Shown here piece by piece: positions 1 to 8,898 of a stretch of DNA of 37,093 nucleotides. Source of the DNA: a virus. Location: IMG/VR virus record IMGVR_UViG_3300001749_000011, positions 1 through 37,093 of that record, one strand, 5' to 3'. Each line of letters begins with the position of its first letter. Position 1 is the stretch's first letter. Position numbers and translations under genes: made by a program. The notes under the pieces are model-generated. The model had not been told where the DNA came from. It searched no databases and worked only from the letters and a program-made list of their open reading frames with translations.

Positions 1-2730
1 AGTCTGGATTAAATTATTCTTTATAGTTAATGTTCTTCTCCTGCCATATTTATCTATAATACTCTGGTCTGCTATAATACTGCATTTAATCTCCTTAATT
101 ATAATTGCATAATCTATCCCTGCAAAATCGGGTAGAGGAATACTGATATCTGGGAAATCGGGGAAATCCGGTAATTCAATAGGTGGAAATTCATCATCCC
201 AATCATCTCCAGGTTCTTCTTCTATTTCATCCTGTTCCCCTTCAGGGTCCTCTATAATCATAAATGGAGCTTCATAATATTTTTCACCAGGAATTAAATC
301 AACTATAAAAAAAGTTACTGATTCCCCACCGTACCATTCGCCATCTTCATATACTATTCCTTCATTACAGCTCGTAGTTCTACCATATTTAATTCCTATT
401 CTTGTTACTTTATATCCTTCTGGAAGACTATCTACTTTGATTTCGACTGTCTTTATGGCAGTAGTTGGGGATTCTATCGGTTCATTATCTTCACCACTAG
501 GATTTTCATATTCAGTATCTGGTTCAATTATTATTTGATTAGTAATTATCTCTACTTCTTCCCCGAATCCTCTACCTAATTCATTCTTACCAAATGCTTT
601 TATTTTATAAATATCATTCGGTAATAATGCATCTAATATGCCAGTTCCTATACCAAGTTCATATTCTTCAAGAGAATATCCGGATAAATCTTCGGTACTT
701 ACTACTTTCAATAATTCTCCAACCGTTAGAAATCCAATAAGTACCCCATTAGAAGCATATACAGGATTGGATTCTAAACTTGTAATAGTAAATCCATGAA
801 AAGTATATTTACTTAAATCAAAATTATCTCCTGAAAATTCTTTTATGACATGGAATCCTCTTTCGGTTACAATATTTGCTCCTATATCAGTTAATTCTCC
901 ATGACCTTTAGTCGAGAATGCAAGAGTATCTGTACATTCATTAGTAATAAGAGTCGGTATATTCTTCATCCATGTTCCGGCTACATATTTATTATCCCCA
1001 TCATCCTTGCAGTATGCCCTAAACCACCAGATAATATCTTCTTCGGCAAGGTATAAATCATTATAAGTATCTTGAGAAGATAGATAGTATTCCTCTACTT
1101 CAAATCCTTCTCCAGTTTCCTTTACTTCTGTTCCTGTATCTTCTTCTCCTGGTTCCTCATCTTGTATCTTATATTCAAATCCCCTTTCTATAATAGTAGT
1201 ATCTTTTTTGGTTATCTCTCCATAGAGATTTAAATGGCTGGCAAGCTTTGTTGCTTTCACATTTTCGATTAATGTACCCTCTTGTCTTACACCGGTCAGA
1301 GAATAGAAATCTAATTCATTCTGAATCTTAGTAGCCCAAGTAAAAACTTTTCCAAAAGTATATTGAGCAATCGAATAACCGCCTGTCTCGCTATCTATCC
1401 CAGTTATTAAAAAACTATCTTTTATCGAGCTTAAACTCTTTACATAAGAAGTTCGAGATGGAATCCATTCAATTGGAGCTTCACTCAAATCAGTTTGTAT
1501 AGTCCAACCCTGCTCTCCATATTCATTGCTATATATCAAATTCCCGGCGAATGCCAGGAAGTTATAATCTCCTACATAAAATCCTGATAGACTTGTTTCA
1601 GCTATTTTTTCCCATACATAGGGATCTTGTACCCAATGCCATTTCTCTATATTATTTGAGATTACATTTATCACATAATAATAACCATCATTATCTATGG
1701 CTAATCCTGTATATGCATGCGGGTCAATAGTGATACTTAATATCTCACTAGAACCTATCACGGTCAAATCAGCAGTGCTCCTCTTTTGCAAATATTGCAT
1801 GTCATCATCTCTACCTCTTATACACAGATTCCCTTCGGGGTCGATAGCAATAGAATAAGCTTCTCCTAATAAACTAATTGTGATAACTATAGCCCCATTT
1901 TTATTCCTTTTTATGAGTGTAGTTTCATCTTTTATGGAATAAGTATTTCCATCTTCATCTACACAAATACAATTAGCATTCGAATAATCACCGACTAAAT
2001 CCCAAGAATTATATATATTGCCATCTTTATCATAAGCAATCATATACCATTCATATTCCCAGATATCCTGCACCAGCATAAATATCTTTGGGTCGAGTTG
2101 TTTAGTAGAGAATTTTACATATTCTTCGGAATAATATATTCCCGTTGGAGTAATTGCATATGCACGGACATAGAAATCCGTATTACCAGCTAATCCAGAT
2201 GCAATAAGTTCATATTTTCCTTCATTACCAGCATTTATACTTCTATCCCACATATCTGATTCGGAAGTTCCATATTTGAATCCTTTCGTAGTTACATTCC
2301 CATCAGCATCATCATTTATATAACCTATAAATTTGACGGTATTTTCCGCCATTTTTGTAACATCGATTGCGATAATTATTTTTAAAGCAGCTTTCGCATC
2401 AGTTGTAAAATCCTCCATCATTCCGTATTTTTCAATATATTCCCAATAACCTTCTTCTTCTCCTTCTGGCGGTACCCATCTCTTGAATTTACCATAGGCC
2501 TGATAATAATATTTGGTATATGCCACTAATCCGCCTTTAGTATAAGAAAATATTCCAGGTCCGGGAGTCCCAGAAGCATCATTATAAGTCGTGAGTGGCA
2601 ATTCATCATCACAATAGAATCCCCATTTTATGCACTCCCATCCATCATATTCGAATGATTCCCCCCTTAATATAGCATTATTATTTTTGACACTTTCCTG
2701 AGTCAATGTTGCAATAATAGGGTCTGCCAT
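1..2730 (-). CDS. Long tail fibre / host-recognition protein, C terminus outside the window
   Basis: The frame is open from the ATG at 2730 to the window edge, 910 codons without a stop, so the C terminus is missing. The start overlaps the previous stop as TGATG, which indicates translational coupling. Residues about 125-210 show a fibronectin-III-like pattern ending in FYVRAYAITPTGIYY. Residues about 215-445 carry repeated strands such as ICVDEDGNTYSI, SIAIDPEGNLCI and LAIDNDGYYYVI, which suggest a beta-propeller (NHL-like). More fibronectin-like strands follow, then an acidic, Pro-rich stretch with PDFPDFPD near residue 855. As the last visible gene of the tail module, it is probably a distal tail or receptor-binding protein. 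The family is inferred from domain style, not from a specific relative. Confidence 0.8.
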   Translation of the reverse strand, partial: MADPIIATLTQESVKNNNAILRGESFEYDGWECIKWGFYCDDELPLTTYNDASGTPGPGIFSYTKGGLVAYTKYYYQAYGKFKRWVPPEGEEEGYWEYIEKYGMMEDFTTDAKAALKIIIAIDVTKMAENTVKFIGYINDDADGNVTTKGFKYGTSESDMWDRSINAGNEGKYELIASGLAGNTDFYVRAYAITPTGIYYSEEYVKFSTKQLDPKIFMLVQDIWEYEWYMIAYDKDGNIYNSWDLVGDYSNANCICVDEDGNTYSIKDETTLIKRNKNGAIVITISLLGEAYSIAIDPEGNLCIRGRDDDMQYLQKRSTADLTVIGSSEILSITIDPHAYTGLAIDNDGYYYVINVISNNIEKWHWVQDPYVWEKIAETSLSGFYVGDYNFLAFAGNLIYSNEYGEQGWTIQTDLSEAPIEWIPSRTSYVKSLSSIKDSFLITGIDSETGGYSIAQYTFGKVFTWATKIQNELDFYSLTGVRQEGTLIENVKATKLASHLNLYGEITKKDTTIIERGFEYKIQDEEPGEEDTGTEVKETGEGFEVEEYYLSSQDTYNDLYLAEEDIIWWFRAYCKDDGDNKYVAGTWMKNIPTLITNECTDTLAFSTKGHGELTDIGANIVTERGFHVIKEFSGDNFDLSKYTFHGFTITSLESNPVYASNGVLIGFLTVGELLKVVSTEDLSGYSLEEYELGIGTGILDALLPNDIYKIKAFGKNELGRGFGEEVEIITNQIIIEPDTEYENPSGEDNEPIESPTTAIKTVEIKVDSLPEGYKVTRIGIKYGRTTSCNEGIVYEDGEWYGGESVTFFIVDLIPGEKYYEAPFMIIEDPEGEQDEIEEEPGDDWDDEFPPIELPDFPDFPDISIPLPDFAGIDYAIIIKEIKCSIIADQSIIDKYGRRRTLTIKNNLIQT

Positions 2731-4079
2731 CAACTCACCGCCTCTAAGGTATTAAAATATATCCAGATAGAAGTCTTTTTACCATCAAAATTTTGAGCCC
2801 AAGCTTTAAATTTATGTTCTTTATTCGGAGTCAATCCGGTAATTTCATGCTCAAAATATCCTACTCCGAATGAACCTGTTTCATACCAACTTTGCAGGGC
2901 TTCTCCTTCTCCTTGCCATTCGAATCCTCTTATAGCTACTGTATATTTTCCTATGTCAGTTATTGCTCCTCTTATGATTGCAGATGTAGAAGTCAAACCC
3001 TTGACAGAAGAATATGCTCTTACTGATAACCATTTTCTCTTCATCTCTCTCTTTTCACCTTCTATTATAATATGATTATATAATTCATCGAATCTTTCTT
3101 CCTTTTTTCTCAATAAATATTCATTATCATTGATTCTTTTAATTACATCTCCATAAGTAGGGATGGGCTTAAATACTGGATTGCCTTCTCCATCAATATA
3201 GAATCTATATATTACTACTTCGGATAAAAGACTTAATGCTTTAATAGCTGAAATATCATAACTGAATCTTGTTCTATCAATCATATGTCCAGTCGGGGTA
3301 ACTAAATCGGAATTATTAAGCCAGGCATTTCTCTGGGAAGCATGTAATATTTTGGTTTCTACTAATATATCAGCAATTACATTCTCTACTGTTTGGGGAG
3401 TAAAATAATAAATTCTTAAACAGTTTGTACCGCTATAATCTGGAGTATTAGGAAATAGAAATATCAAATCATTAGTATCCCAATCATAAGTAAAATTAGC
3501 ATTGAGATATATCTCTTTAAATCCGGTACCATCATAAGGAGAAGTAGAATCCTGAAATGCACGATAGATTCCCTTACAGTCATCAGGCATAGCATAAGTA
3601 TCTTCTCCGCTTACTATATCTATGGCAGTCTGCTTTCCCCACCATATCTTTTTCAATTTTGCTTCGGTCAAATAAGCAATATAATCCCTTCCGGTAATAA
3701 TACATAAATGCTCTTTTGGTCCATAAGTCAATTTAGGTTTGTCGATTATTCCATAGAACCAACTCCAGTAGTAATTAGTAGAATTCTTTCTTATTCCCAG
3801 ATATAATTTTATCTTCCTACCTTGCCTTACATAATCATAATATTCTTTATTACTATCCAGAAAGGAATACTTATTATTCGTATTCGGTACAGTTAAGGTA
3901 AAATTGGTAGAGCAAGTTCGATTAAGAAGGTTGGTAATATTAGAATTGATAGTAAATTTCTTTGTACCTTCCAATGCTATATAATTACCATACCCGGTAT
4001 AATCTATTTCAGCTTTCAGACAGATTATATTTGCTTTATCTGTAAAATTATCTATTGCCAATCCTTGAAGATTTTGCAT
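2730..4079 (-). CDS. Tail-tip / baseplate-like protein with C-terminal fibronectin-like domain
   Basis: 449 aa, beginning MQNLQGLAIDNF one base after the stop of the preceding gene. The N-terminal 330 residues are beta-rich with many Tyr and Asn, as in phage tail-tip (Dit/Tal-like) proteins. Residues about 345-445 form a fibronectin-III-like domain ending HKFKAWAQNFDGKKTSIWIYF, the same style as in the downstream fibre. It lies between the small tail protein and the fibre, where siphoviruses encode distal tail or tail-associated proteins. No catalytic motif is visible. The exact role is inferred from position. Confidence 0.7.
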   Translation of the reverse strand: MQNLQGLAIDNFTDKANIICLKAEIDYTGYGNYIALEGTKKFTINSNITNLLNRTCSTNFTLTVPNTNNKYSFLDSNKEYYDYVRQGRKIKLYLGIRKNSTNYYWSWFYGIIDKPKLTYGPKEHLCIITGRDYIAYLTEAKLKKIWWGKQTAIDIVSGEDTYAMPDDCKGIYRAFQDSTSPYDGTGFKEIYLNANFTYDWDTNDLIFLFPNTPDYSGTNCLRIYYFTPQTVENVIADILVETKILHASQRNAWLNNSDLVTPTGHMIDRTRFSYDISAIKALSLLSEVVIYRFYIDGEGNPVFKPIPTYGDVIKRINDNEYLLRKKEERFDELYNHIIIEGEKREMKRKWLSVRAYSSVKGLTSTSAIIRGAITDIGKYTVAIRGFEWQGEGEALQSWYETGSFGVGYFEHEITGLTPNKEHKFKAWAQNFDGKKTSIWIYFNTLEAVS

Positions 4080-4080
4080 A

Positions 4081-4428
4081 TTATACCTCTAATAATTCAA
4101 ATTCTACTCTATACCCTTCAGCAGTTCCCAATATCGGACTCTTAGGTATTACTCCGGGTTTGAATCTTACTGTATAATTATCGCTTTCGATTATGAGATT
4201 AAGGTCATTTGTTTTACCATCTTCAAATACACTTATCAAGTCATCCCATATATCAGAAGTTACATAAGTTATACTGCATTTAAATATATATTTTTGATTT
4301 TGAGCATACTGCAATCTTACATTACCCGAGGGGGTCATATGTTCAGAACCGGGTATCCGATAATCATATTCTACTACTGCATATTCGAATGTAATTTCTT
4401 CTGTTAATATTCCTAATTTTATATCCAT
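4081..4428 (-). CDS. Small tail protein downstream of the tape measure
   Basis: 115 aa, starting MDIKLGILTEEITFEYAVV behind AGGAGATTTTTAA. It is all-beta in appearance, with a central DLNLIIESDNYTVRFKPG and a C-terminal YRVEFELLEV. Its place between the tape measure and the tail-tip gene suggests a distal tail or tail-tip adaptor, and the fold resembles small tail-tube-like beta proteins. The 91 bp before it hold no gene, only the palindrome AGAGTACTCT. No motif fixes the function. Confidence 0.7.
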   Translation of the reverse strand: MDIKLGILTEEITFEYAVVEYDYRIPGSEHMTPSGNVRLQYAQNQKYIFKCSITYVTSDIWDDLISVFEDGKTNDLNLIIESDNYTVRFKPGVIPKSPILGTAEGYRVEFELLEV

Positions 4429-4519
4429 TTAAAAATCTCCTGTATATACCCCAAATTAATGCGTAGAGTACTCTAATCGGGCATTTCTCATAAAAGACGT
4501 ATAAACATAAGCGAATTAT

Positions 4520-6304
4520 TTAAATCTCTATACCGTGCGCTATAAATTGCTTATAGACGACATCGAATATTCTCTTCCCTGAATCCTCTAATACATCTTC
4601 ATCTAATCTTAAAGCATTTATCTGTACTGCTCCTTCTCCAATATTTATTTCGATATTATTCCCGGTCTTTAATTTACCTTCTTCAGTTACCACTTCTCTA
4701 TCTTTTAATAAAGCTAATCCTTCTCCACCGGGAATAGGACTTCTGAATACTCCACCTTTATGTAATAATGGTATATTCGGGATATTAAATCCCCATACAT
4801 TCCCACCAAAACCCGGTACCCAGTCAGGAATTTCTACTCGGAATTTATTTAAGGCATTTATAATCCAATTTATAGCTTGAATAAATACATTGACAACACC
4901 TTTTAAAGCTCCGGTAATACCACCCCAAATATTCACCAATCTCTGAACAAAATATTCCCATATCGAAGCTCCATAATCACTTATAGATTCCCATATATTT
5001 ATCAGGTAATCTTTAATTCCATCCCAGAGATTTTTTATCCAATCTCCAACTCCACCCCATATATTTTTCACTGAATCACTTACTCTTCTAAATGTAGCAG
5101 AAGCATAATCAACTATATTGGGAAATACATTCTTAAAATAATCAACTACTTTCTTTACAGAATCTATTAATGCCTTTAAAGTCTTCTGGAAGAAAGCAGT
5201 TACTTTATCCCAATTTTTGTAGAGTAATACGAGAGCTGCAATAAGAGCTATGATTCCTATTACTATCCAGGTTATAGGATTTGCTAATAGAGCAGCAGTA
5301 AAAGCCCATGCACTCTGGGCACTGCTTATCATGGCAGGAATAAAATTACCATGTAGAATTTTACCGAGAAGGCCTGAACCAACTGAAACTAATTTCATAG
5401 CAGGCCCAACCAGATATAAGGCAGGAGCAAATTTAGCAGCTTGTTCTACTGTACCCGCAAATTTAAATCCCAATTCTCCTACTGCATGCTGTAATTTCTG
5501 CATCGGTGTATAGGATTCAGCATGAATATCTGCATTCCTCTGGATAACTTCCGAACTCTTTACAACCTCTGCATTATATTGATTGAAAGTATCTTCACTT
5601 ATTCCCAGAGTTTCAAGCAAGGTATCCATGCTTCCTTCGGATTCTACAACTGCTTGCATAAATTCTGTCCTGGCAGTTCGAGCACTCATACCAAATTGCT
5701 TTTCAAGTATACCCAGAATGGCAGCACTCTGATTTACATTCATATCCATTTCTCGTAAATCAGGTCCGCATCTATCTAAAAATTTCAAGAATTCACTAAT
5801 TGAACCACTAGTATTTTCAGTAATATAACCGAAGGCAGCAAGAGCTTCCTTCTCATTCCCCAATTCAATACCCATTCCTCGTAATGATGTTCCCATTTTA
5901 CCTAATTGAACGGCACTCTCTCCGGTTGCATCTCCAACTGTATCCCAGAATGTAGCATATTCTTTTAAGGCATCAGCACTTCTTAATCCTGCCTGCTTAC
6001 CTAATTCCATTAAGTCCAATACATCTTTCAAAGGGAATGTAACATTGGCGGTCTCAATGGCTAAAGTCCTGAATGCTTTTTCATTCATTCCTATCGCAGC
6101 TGCTATCTGCCTCGATTTCTCCAGCATGGGAGCCTGTTTTCTGGCAAACATCTCGATGGCAGTTGCTGCACCCGCAGCTGCCGCACCGTATTTTAGCCAA
6201 TTCTTCTCGCAAAAACCAACAACTTTTTTATTATTCGCTCCCAGTTTGTTTATGACCGGAGAAGCTTTATCTATCGCATTTATTACAATATCAAGACCTG
6301 CCAT
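4520..6304 (-). CDS. Tail tape measure protein (short)
   Basis: 594 aa. The N-terminal half is helical and Ala-rich, with a TP901-like core around LRSADALKEYATFWDTVGDATG. A strongly hydrophobic segment at about 335-365 (ITWIVIGIIALIAALVLLY) is followed by amphipathic Trp-rich repeats (VKNIWGGVGDWIKNLWDGIK, LINIWESISDYGASIWEYF), typical of tape measures. The C terminus LHKGGVFRSPIPGGEGLALL is also characteristic. Tape measures set tail length and pass through the tail tube into the host envelope. 594 residues is short for a siphovirus and implies a short tail. The start behind AAGGAGTAAAAAAG overlaps the end of the frameshifted chaperone frame by 14 nt. Confidence 0.92.
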   Translation of the reverse strand: MAGLDIVINAIDKASPVINKLGANNKKVVGFCEKNWLKYGAAAAGAATAIEMFARKQAPMLEKSRQIAAAIGMNEKAFRTLAIETANVTFPLKDVLDLMELGKQAGLRSADALKEYATFWDTVGDATGESAVQLGKMGTSLRGMGIELGNEKEALAAFGYITENTSGSISEFLKFLDRCGPDLREMDMNVNQSAAILGILEKQFGMSARTARTEFMQAVVESEGSMDTLLETLGISEDTFNQYNAEVVKSSEVIQRNADIHAESYTPMQKLQHAVGELGFKFAGTVEQAAKFAPALYLVGPAMKLVSVGSGLLGKILHGNFIPAMISSAQSAWAFTAALLANPITWIVIGIIALIAALVLLYKNWDKVTAFFQKTLKALIDSVKKVVDYFKNVFPNIVDYASATFRRVSDSVKNIWGGVGDWIKNLWDGIKDYLINIWESISDYGASIWEYFVQRLVNIWGGITGALKGVVNVFIQAINWIINALNKFRVEIPDWVPGFGGNVWGFNIPNIPLLHKGGVFRSPIPGGEGLALLKDREVVTEEGKLKTGNNIEINIGEGAVQINALRLDEDVLEDSGKRIFDVVYKQFIAHGIEI

Positions 6305-6506
6305 CTTTTTTACTCCTTATCTCATTTCTAAGTTTCTGATATTTATCTGATTTTCTTTCTTTTTCGATATCAAATAATCTCTTATATTCTTCATAGGCAG
6401 AGATAAAGAATTCTTTCTGTACTCTGGTCATATTTCTATAATTCGTGATAAAGGGAATGCCTATTAAATGAAAGTTCAAAATCGTTTGCCCTTCATCACT
6501 CCTTGC
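6291..6506 (-). CDS. Tail assembly chaperone T part, read by +1 frameshift from the upstream gene
   Basis: This frame lies between the tail chaperone gene and the tape measure and encodes about 71 residues, with NYRNMTRVQKEFFISAYEEY and a basic C terminus. Its only usable start is a TTG at 6479 without a Shine-Dalgarno. The frame is +1 relative to the upstream gene and continuous with it at TTT TTT C (6513-6507). The fused product would be about 218 aa, the size and layout expected for a gpG-T type chaperone. Its 3' end overlaps the tape measure start, as usual for this gene pair. Not an independent gene in my reading. Confidence 0.75.
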   Translation of the reverse strand, partial: ARSDEGQTILNFHLIGIPFITNYRNMTRVQKEFFISAYEEYKRLFDIEKERKSDKYQKLRNEIRSKKDGRS

Positions 6507-6948
6507 GAAAAAAGTCTATATCTTTTAATTGGTCTTTGCTTATATTACTTATCTTGTAAATCTCTTCTGCTATTTTATCAATAATGCCAGGTGGAGAAAT
6601 AGACTTTATCTCTTCTTCTGTCCATTCTTCTACTAACCCATATCTTAAAGCAATTACATTCTGTAAAAAATGACCCATAGCCAATTGCTCCGTACTGAAT
6701 TTCATCTTGACCGATTGAGCTGTAGCTTTCTTATCTATATTTCCATCTTTATCGAACATTGCACCACTTATAATTTCACTTTTCCCCATCGAGGCCGCTT
6801 CTATTTCCGACCAAGCTTCTTCTGTTAATGGTCTGATTTCAATTTCTCCACCCAGTCCTTCGATATATACTCGTACTTTTTTATCTCTTCCTTTGAGAAT
6901 AATCTCTTTAGTAAGTAATACCTTCTCCATATCTTTTCCGTTAGTCAT
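6496..6948 (-). CDS. Tail assembly chaperone (gpG-like)
   Basis: 150 aa, starting MTNGKDMEKVLLTKEIILKG behind GAAAGGAGAACGAAG. It has the usual pattern of a short beta N terminus (VRVYIEGLGGEIEIRPLTEE) followed by helices (MGHFLQNVIALRYGLVEEW). Position directly after the major tail protein and before the tape measure is diagnostic for the lambda G/GT-type chaperone, which coats the tape measure during tail assembly. It ends DFFRKE, and the last two Phe codons form the probable slip site. Sequence identity is inferred from synteny. Confidence 0.85.
   Translation of the reverse strand: MTNGKDMEKVLLTKEIILKGRDKKVRVYIEGLGGEIEIRPLTEEAWSEIEAASMGKSEIISGAMFDKDGNIDKKATAQSVKMKFSTEQLAMGHFLQNVIALRYGLVEEWTEEEIKSISPPGIIDKIAEEIYKISNISKDQLKDIDFFRKE
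6507..6513 (-). promoter_or_regulatory. Probable +1 programmed frameshift site
   Basis: The minus strand reads GAC TTT TTT CGC AAG GAG TGA at the end of the chaperone frame. A +1 slip of Phe-tRNA from TTT to TTC before the CGC codon joins the downstream frame as FF-ARSDEGQ. CGC would be a slow codon in this AT-rich genome. The in-frame stop is only nine bases after the slip codon, and AAGGAG in this stretch could act as an internal Shine-Dalgarno stimulator. A -2 slip would give the same frame. Confidence 0.65.
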
Positions 6949-6968
6949 CTTCGTTCTCCTTTCTTATT

Positions 6969-7973
6969 TTAACTTATGATATCTTCATCCAAATCATCAT
7001 TATTATTATTAATAGTTGCTATCAAATCAGTATCGATTTCGGTTACTCCATCATCTAAAGTTATTGTTTTCATTAAAGCAATACCAGCAAAGGCCTGTAT
7101 TATCTCTGTCCTTCCTGAAGGTGGAGTTTTCAAATCTGTAAATATGAATTTTGGTATTTTAATCTCCATACTTCCATAAGCTCCACTATCAATAGTAATA
7201 ACCAATTCTTCATTGGTAGATAGATTCCCAGATATACCCCCGGAAGCACCCCAGAATTTTTCATATTCCGAACTATCTTCAAAATAGAGATTACCACTTA
7301 TATTGATATCCCTTGCTCCTATCGGCATTCTACAAGGATGTCTACTTCCAAATCCCTTTCCTGCTGCCACATCTGGATTATTAGTTATTGAGATAGTTAT
7401 CCCTTTGAATTTACAGCTATAATTAGTTTCTCCTAAAGTTATAGTAGAATCTATAAAAGATAAAGGATATTCATCGAATAGCAATAAATCTGCTATTGCT
7501 TTTACTGCTCCTTTATAATCTCTGGCTGCAACTATATCAGCAGTTATAAATACATATTCACCTTCTATCTTTATCTCCAGACTATTTATGGTACATCCGG
7601 TAAATATATGCTCGAAATTATCCTTTCCGAGTCTAGTAGTAAATGAAGGTAATACTAAATCTTCTACTCCGTAAATCTCATGAGTATTTGCTCCCTCTCC
7701 ACCATCGGTAAATACATATTTACCCAATGCCCATTTCAAGATATAAGCAATAGACCTTATATCTACCGGATACATTATATTCCCGGTAGGAGCATAAAAT
7801 CCCGGCCTGATAATCTTTCTACCTCTATATAATCCGCCTTCAAAATGCAAATTAGGGTCAGTAGGAACATCAAGGGTTGCACTACCTATATCAATATGAA
7901 ATATAGCATCTGGTGGAGTACCAGGATTAAAACTATATTCTTCTGCCATTCCTGCATATCTGATTCTTCCCAT
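6969..7973 (-). CDS. Major tail (tube) protein
   Basis: 334 aa from the ATG at 7973, chosen because AAAGGAG lies 9 nt upstream; an upstream TTG is less likely. The protein is beta-rich with a long central section, including VFITADIVAARDYKG, CKFKGITISITNNPDVAAG and a second half resembling GNLYFEDSSEYEKFWG. The C terminus is Asn/Asp-rich (TINNNNDDLDEDI). It sits after the tail terminator and before the tail chaperone, the standard place of the tail tube gene. The size and the two-part beta pattern fit tube proteins with an extra surface domain. Function is from synteny and general pattern. Confidence 0.85.
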   Translation of the reverse strand: MGRIRYAGMAEEYSFNPGTPPDAIFHIDIGSATLDVPTDPNLHFEGGLYRGRKIIRPGFYAPTGNIMYPVDIRSIAYILKWALGKYVFTDGGEGANTHEIYGVEDLVLPSFTTRLGKDNFEHIFTGCTINSLEIKIEGEYVFITADIVAARDYKGAVKAIADLLLFDEYPLSFIDSTITLGETNYSCKFKGITISITNNPDVAAGKGFGSRHPCRMPIGARDINISGNLYFEDSSEYEKFWGASGGISGNLSTNEELVITIDSGAYGSMEIKIPKFIFTDLKTPPSGRTEIIQAFAGIALMKTITLDDGVTEIDTDLIATINNNNDDLDEDIIS

Positions 7974-7994
7974 TATAATCAACTCCTTTCTTTA

Positions 7995-8456
7995 TTATCT
8001 TTCTAATACATTAAAGGTAATTTTTATTACCGCGACAGCACTATAATTATTTCCTGCTACATAAGCAGGATTAGATGGTTCGAATCTATCGCTCCTGGTA
8101 TCTTGCACGAAAGTATTTAATCCGAGATCCCTGTCCTGCAATATATGATACCTGGCTTTAGCAGCCAGTTCATTAGCTTTTTTATATCCTTCTTCTGCAT
8201 CATTGGAATAAAATACCGCTACCAGATTTATAGGCATTTCCCAACTCTCCATAATGGTTGCAGGCGGATGAGTACAGATAGCTACATCAGGAAATATCCA
8301 GATACAGGGAGTTTTAGGAGTCTTGACTGACCTATCCCCCCGATATATTGCTTTTACGATATCAAGGTCTTCTCCTGTCTGTATCTTTGCTTCAAGTGTA
8401 TTCTGGAGAGATGACATAATATCATCAATTGCTTCATCTAATAATTTATTTTGCAC
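7995..8456 (-). CDS. Tail terminator / minor tail protein
   Basis: 153 aa starting with GTG at 8456. The N terminus LLDEAIDDIMSSLQNTLEAK, then PCIWIFPDVAICTHPPAT and INLVAVFYSNDAEEGYKKAN, follow the alpha/beta pattern of tail terminator proteins (lambda gpU-like), which close the head-proximal end of the tail. It ends in the strands NYSAVAVIKITFNVLE. Its start overlaps the end of the preceding gene by 11 nt in a sequence nearly identical to the junction at 8896-8908. Assignment rests on gene order. Confidence 0.75.
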   Translation of the reverse strand: MQNKLLDEAIDDIMSSLQNTLEAKIQTGEDLDIVKAIYRGDRSVKTPKTPCIWIFPDVAICTHPPATIMESWEMPINLVAVFYSNDAEEGYKKANELAAKARYHILQDRDLGLNTFVQDTRSDRFEPSNPAYVAGNNYSAVAVIKITFNVLER

Positions 8457-8898
8457 TGGTATCTACCTCTCTCAATGCTCTTCTTATGAATTCAGGAACT
8501 CTCTTTTCCGCTCCTTTCATTGCTCTATCCGGATAAGGATTTGGTTTCATTCCTTGAACTTCTGCTCTTTTAGTAAATATCTCCATTCCTTGCCAGATAA
8601 AATGTAAGCATTTTTTAGTTACCGGTTCGATAATGATAGGTCTGCCTTCCGGACCATATACTCCTGTTCCGGTCGCAACTGCTAAGGCGTATTTAACTCC
8701 ACTCTTAGCTTTATATCTGAAATCATTTTCCTTTGATAATTGCCAACTCCCTGCTAATCTACCATGGTCGACCGGACTCTCTTTCATTAAAAGACTCCAT
8801 GCTTCTTCTGCTGTATATTTGAAAGCTAATTTACCGGCCTTCATCGGTAATTTCATTATCATTGCCAATTTTTCTTTATCAAATTTAAAATTAATCAC
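8446..8898 (-). CDS. HK97 gp10-like head-tail / tail completion protein
   Basis: 150 aa starting with GTG at 8898 and overlapping the connector gene by 8 nt. The segments ESPVDHGRLAGSWQ, VKYALAVATGTGVYGPEGRP and EVQGMKPNPYPDRAMKGAEK match the well-known pattern of HK97 gp10-type proteins: a 'pvdtGrL..S' motif, a central 'YA..v..GTg', and a C-terminal proline-rich 'kpnPf'. These proteins act at the head-tail joint or in tail completion. Product ends REVDTSAK. Confidence 0.87.
   Translation of the reverse strand: MINFKFDKEKLAMIMKLPMKAGKLAFKYTAEEAWSLLMKESPVDHGRLAGSWQLSKENDFRYKAKSGVKYALAVATGTGVYGPEGRPIIIEPVTKKCLHFIWQGMEIFTKRAEVQGMKPNPYPDRAMKGAEKRVPEFIRRALREVDTSAK

Noticed and set aside
5250-6350. 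Several plus-strand frames within the tape measure gene
   Set aside because: Antisense of the helical tape measure; low-complexity or hydrophobic translations without ribosome sites.
6291-6479. Independent gene starting with TTG at 6479
   Set aside because: No Shine-Dalgarno, rare start, and the frame continues upstream without a stop to the slip site. It is better explained as a frameshifted extension.
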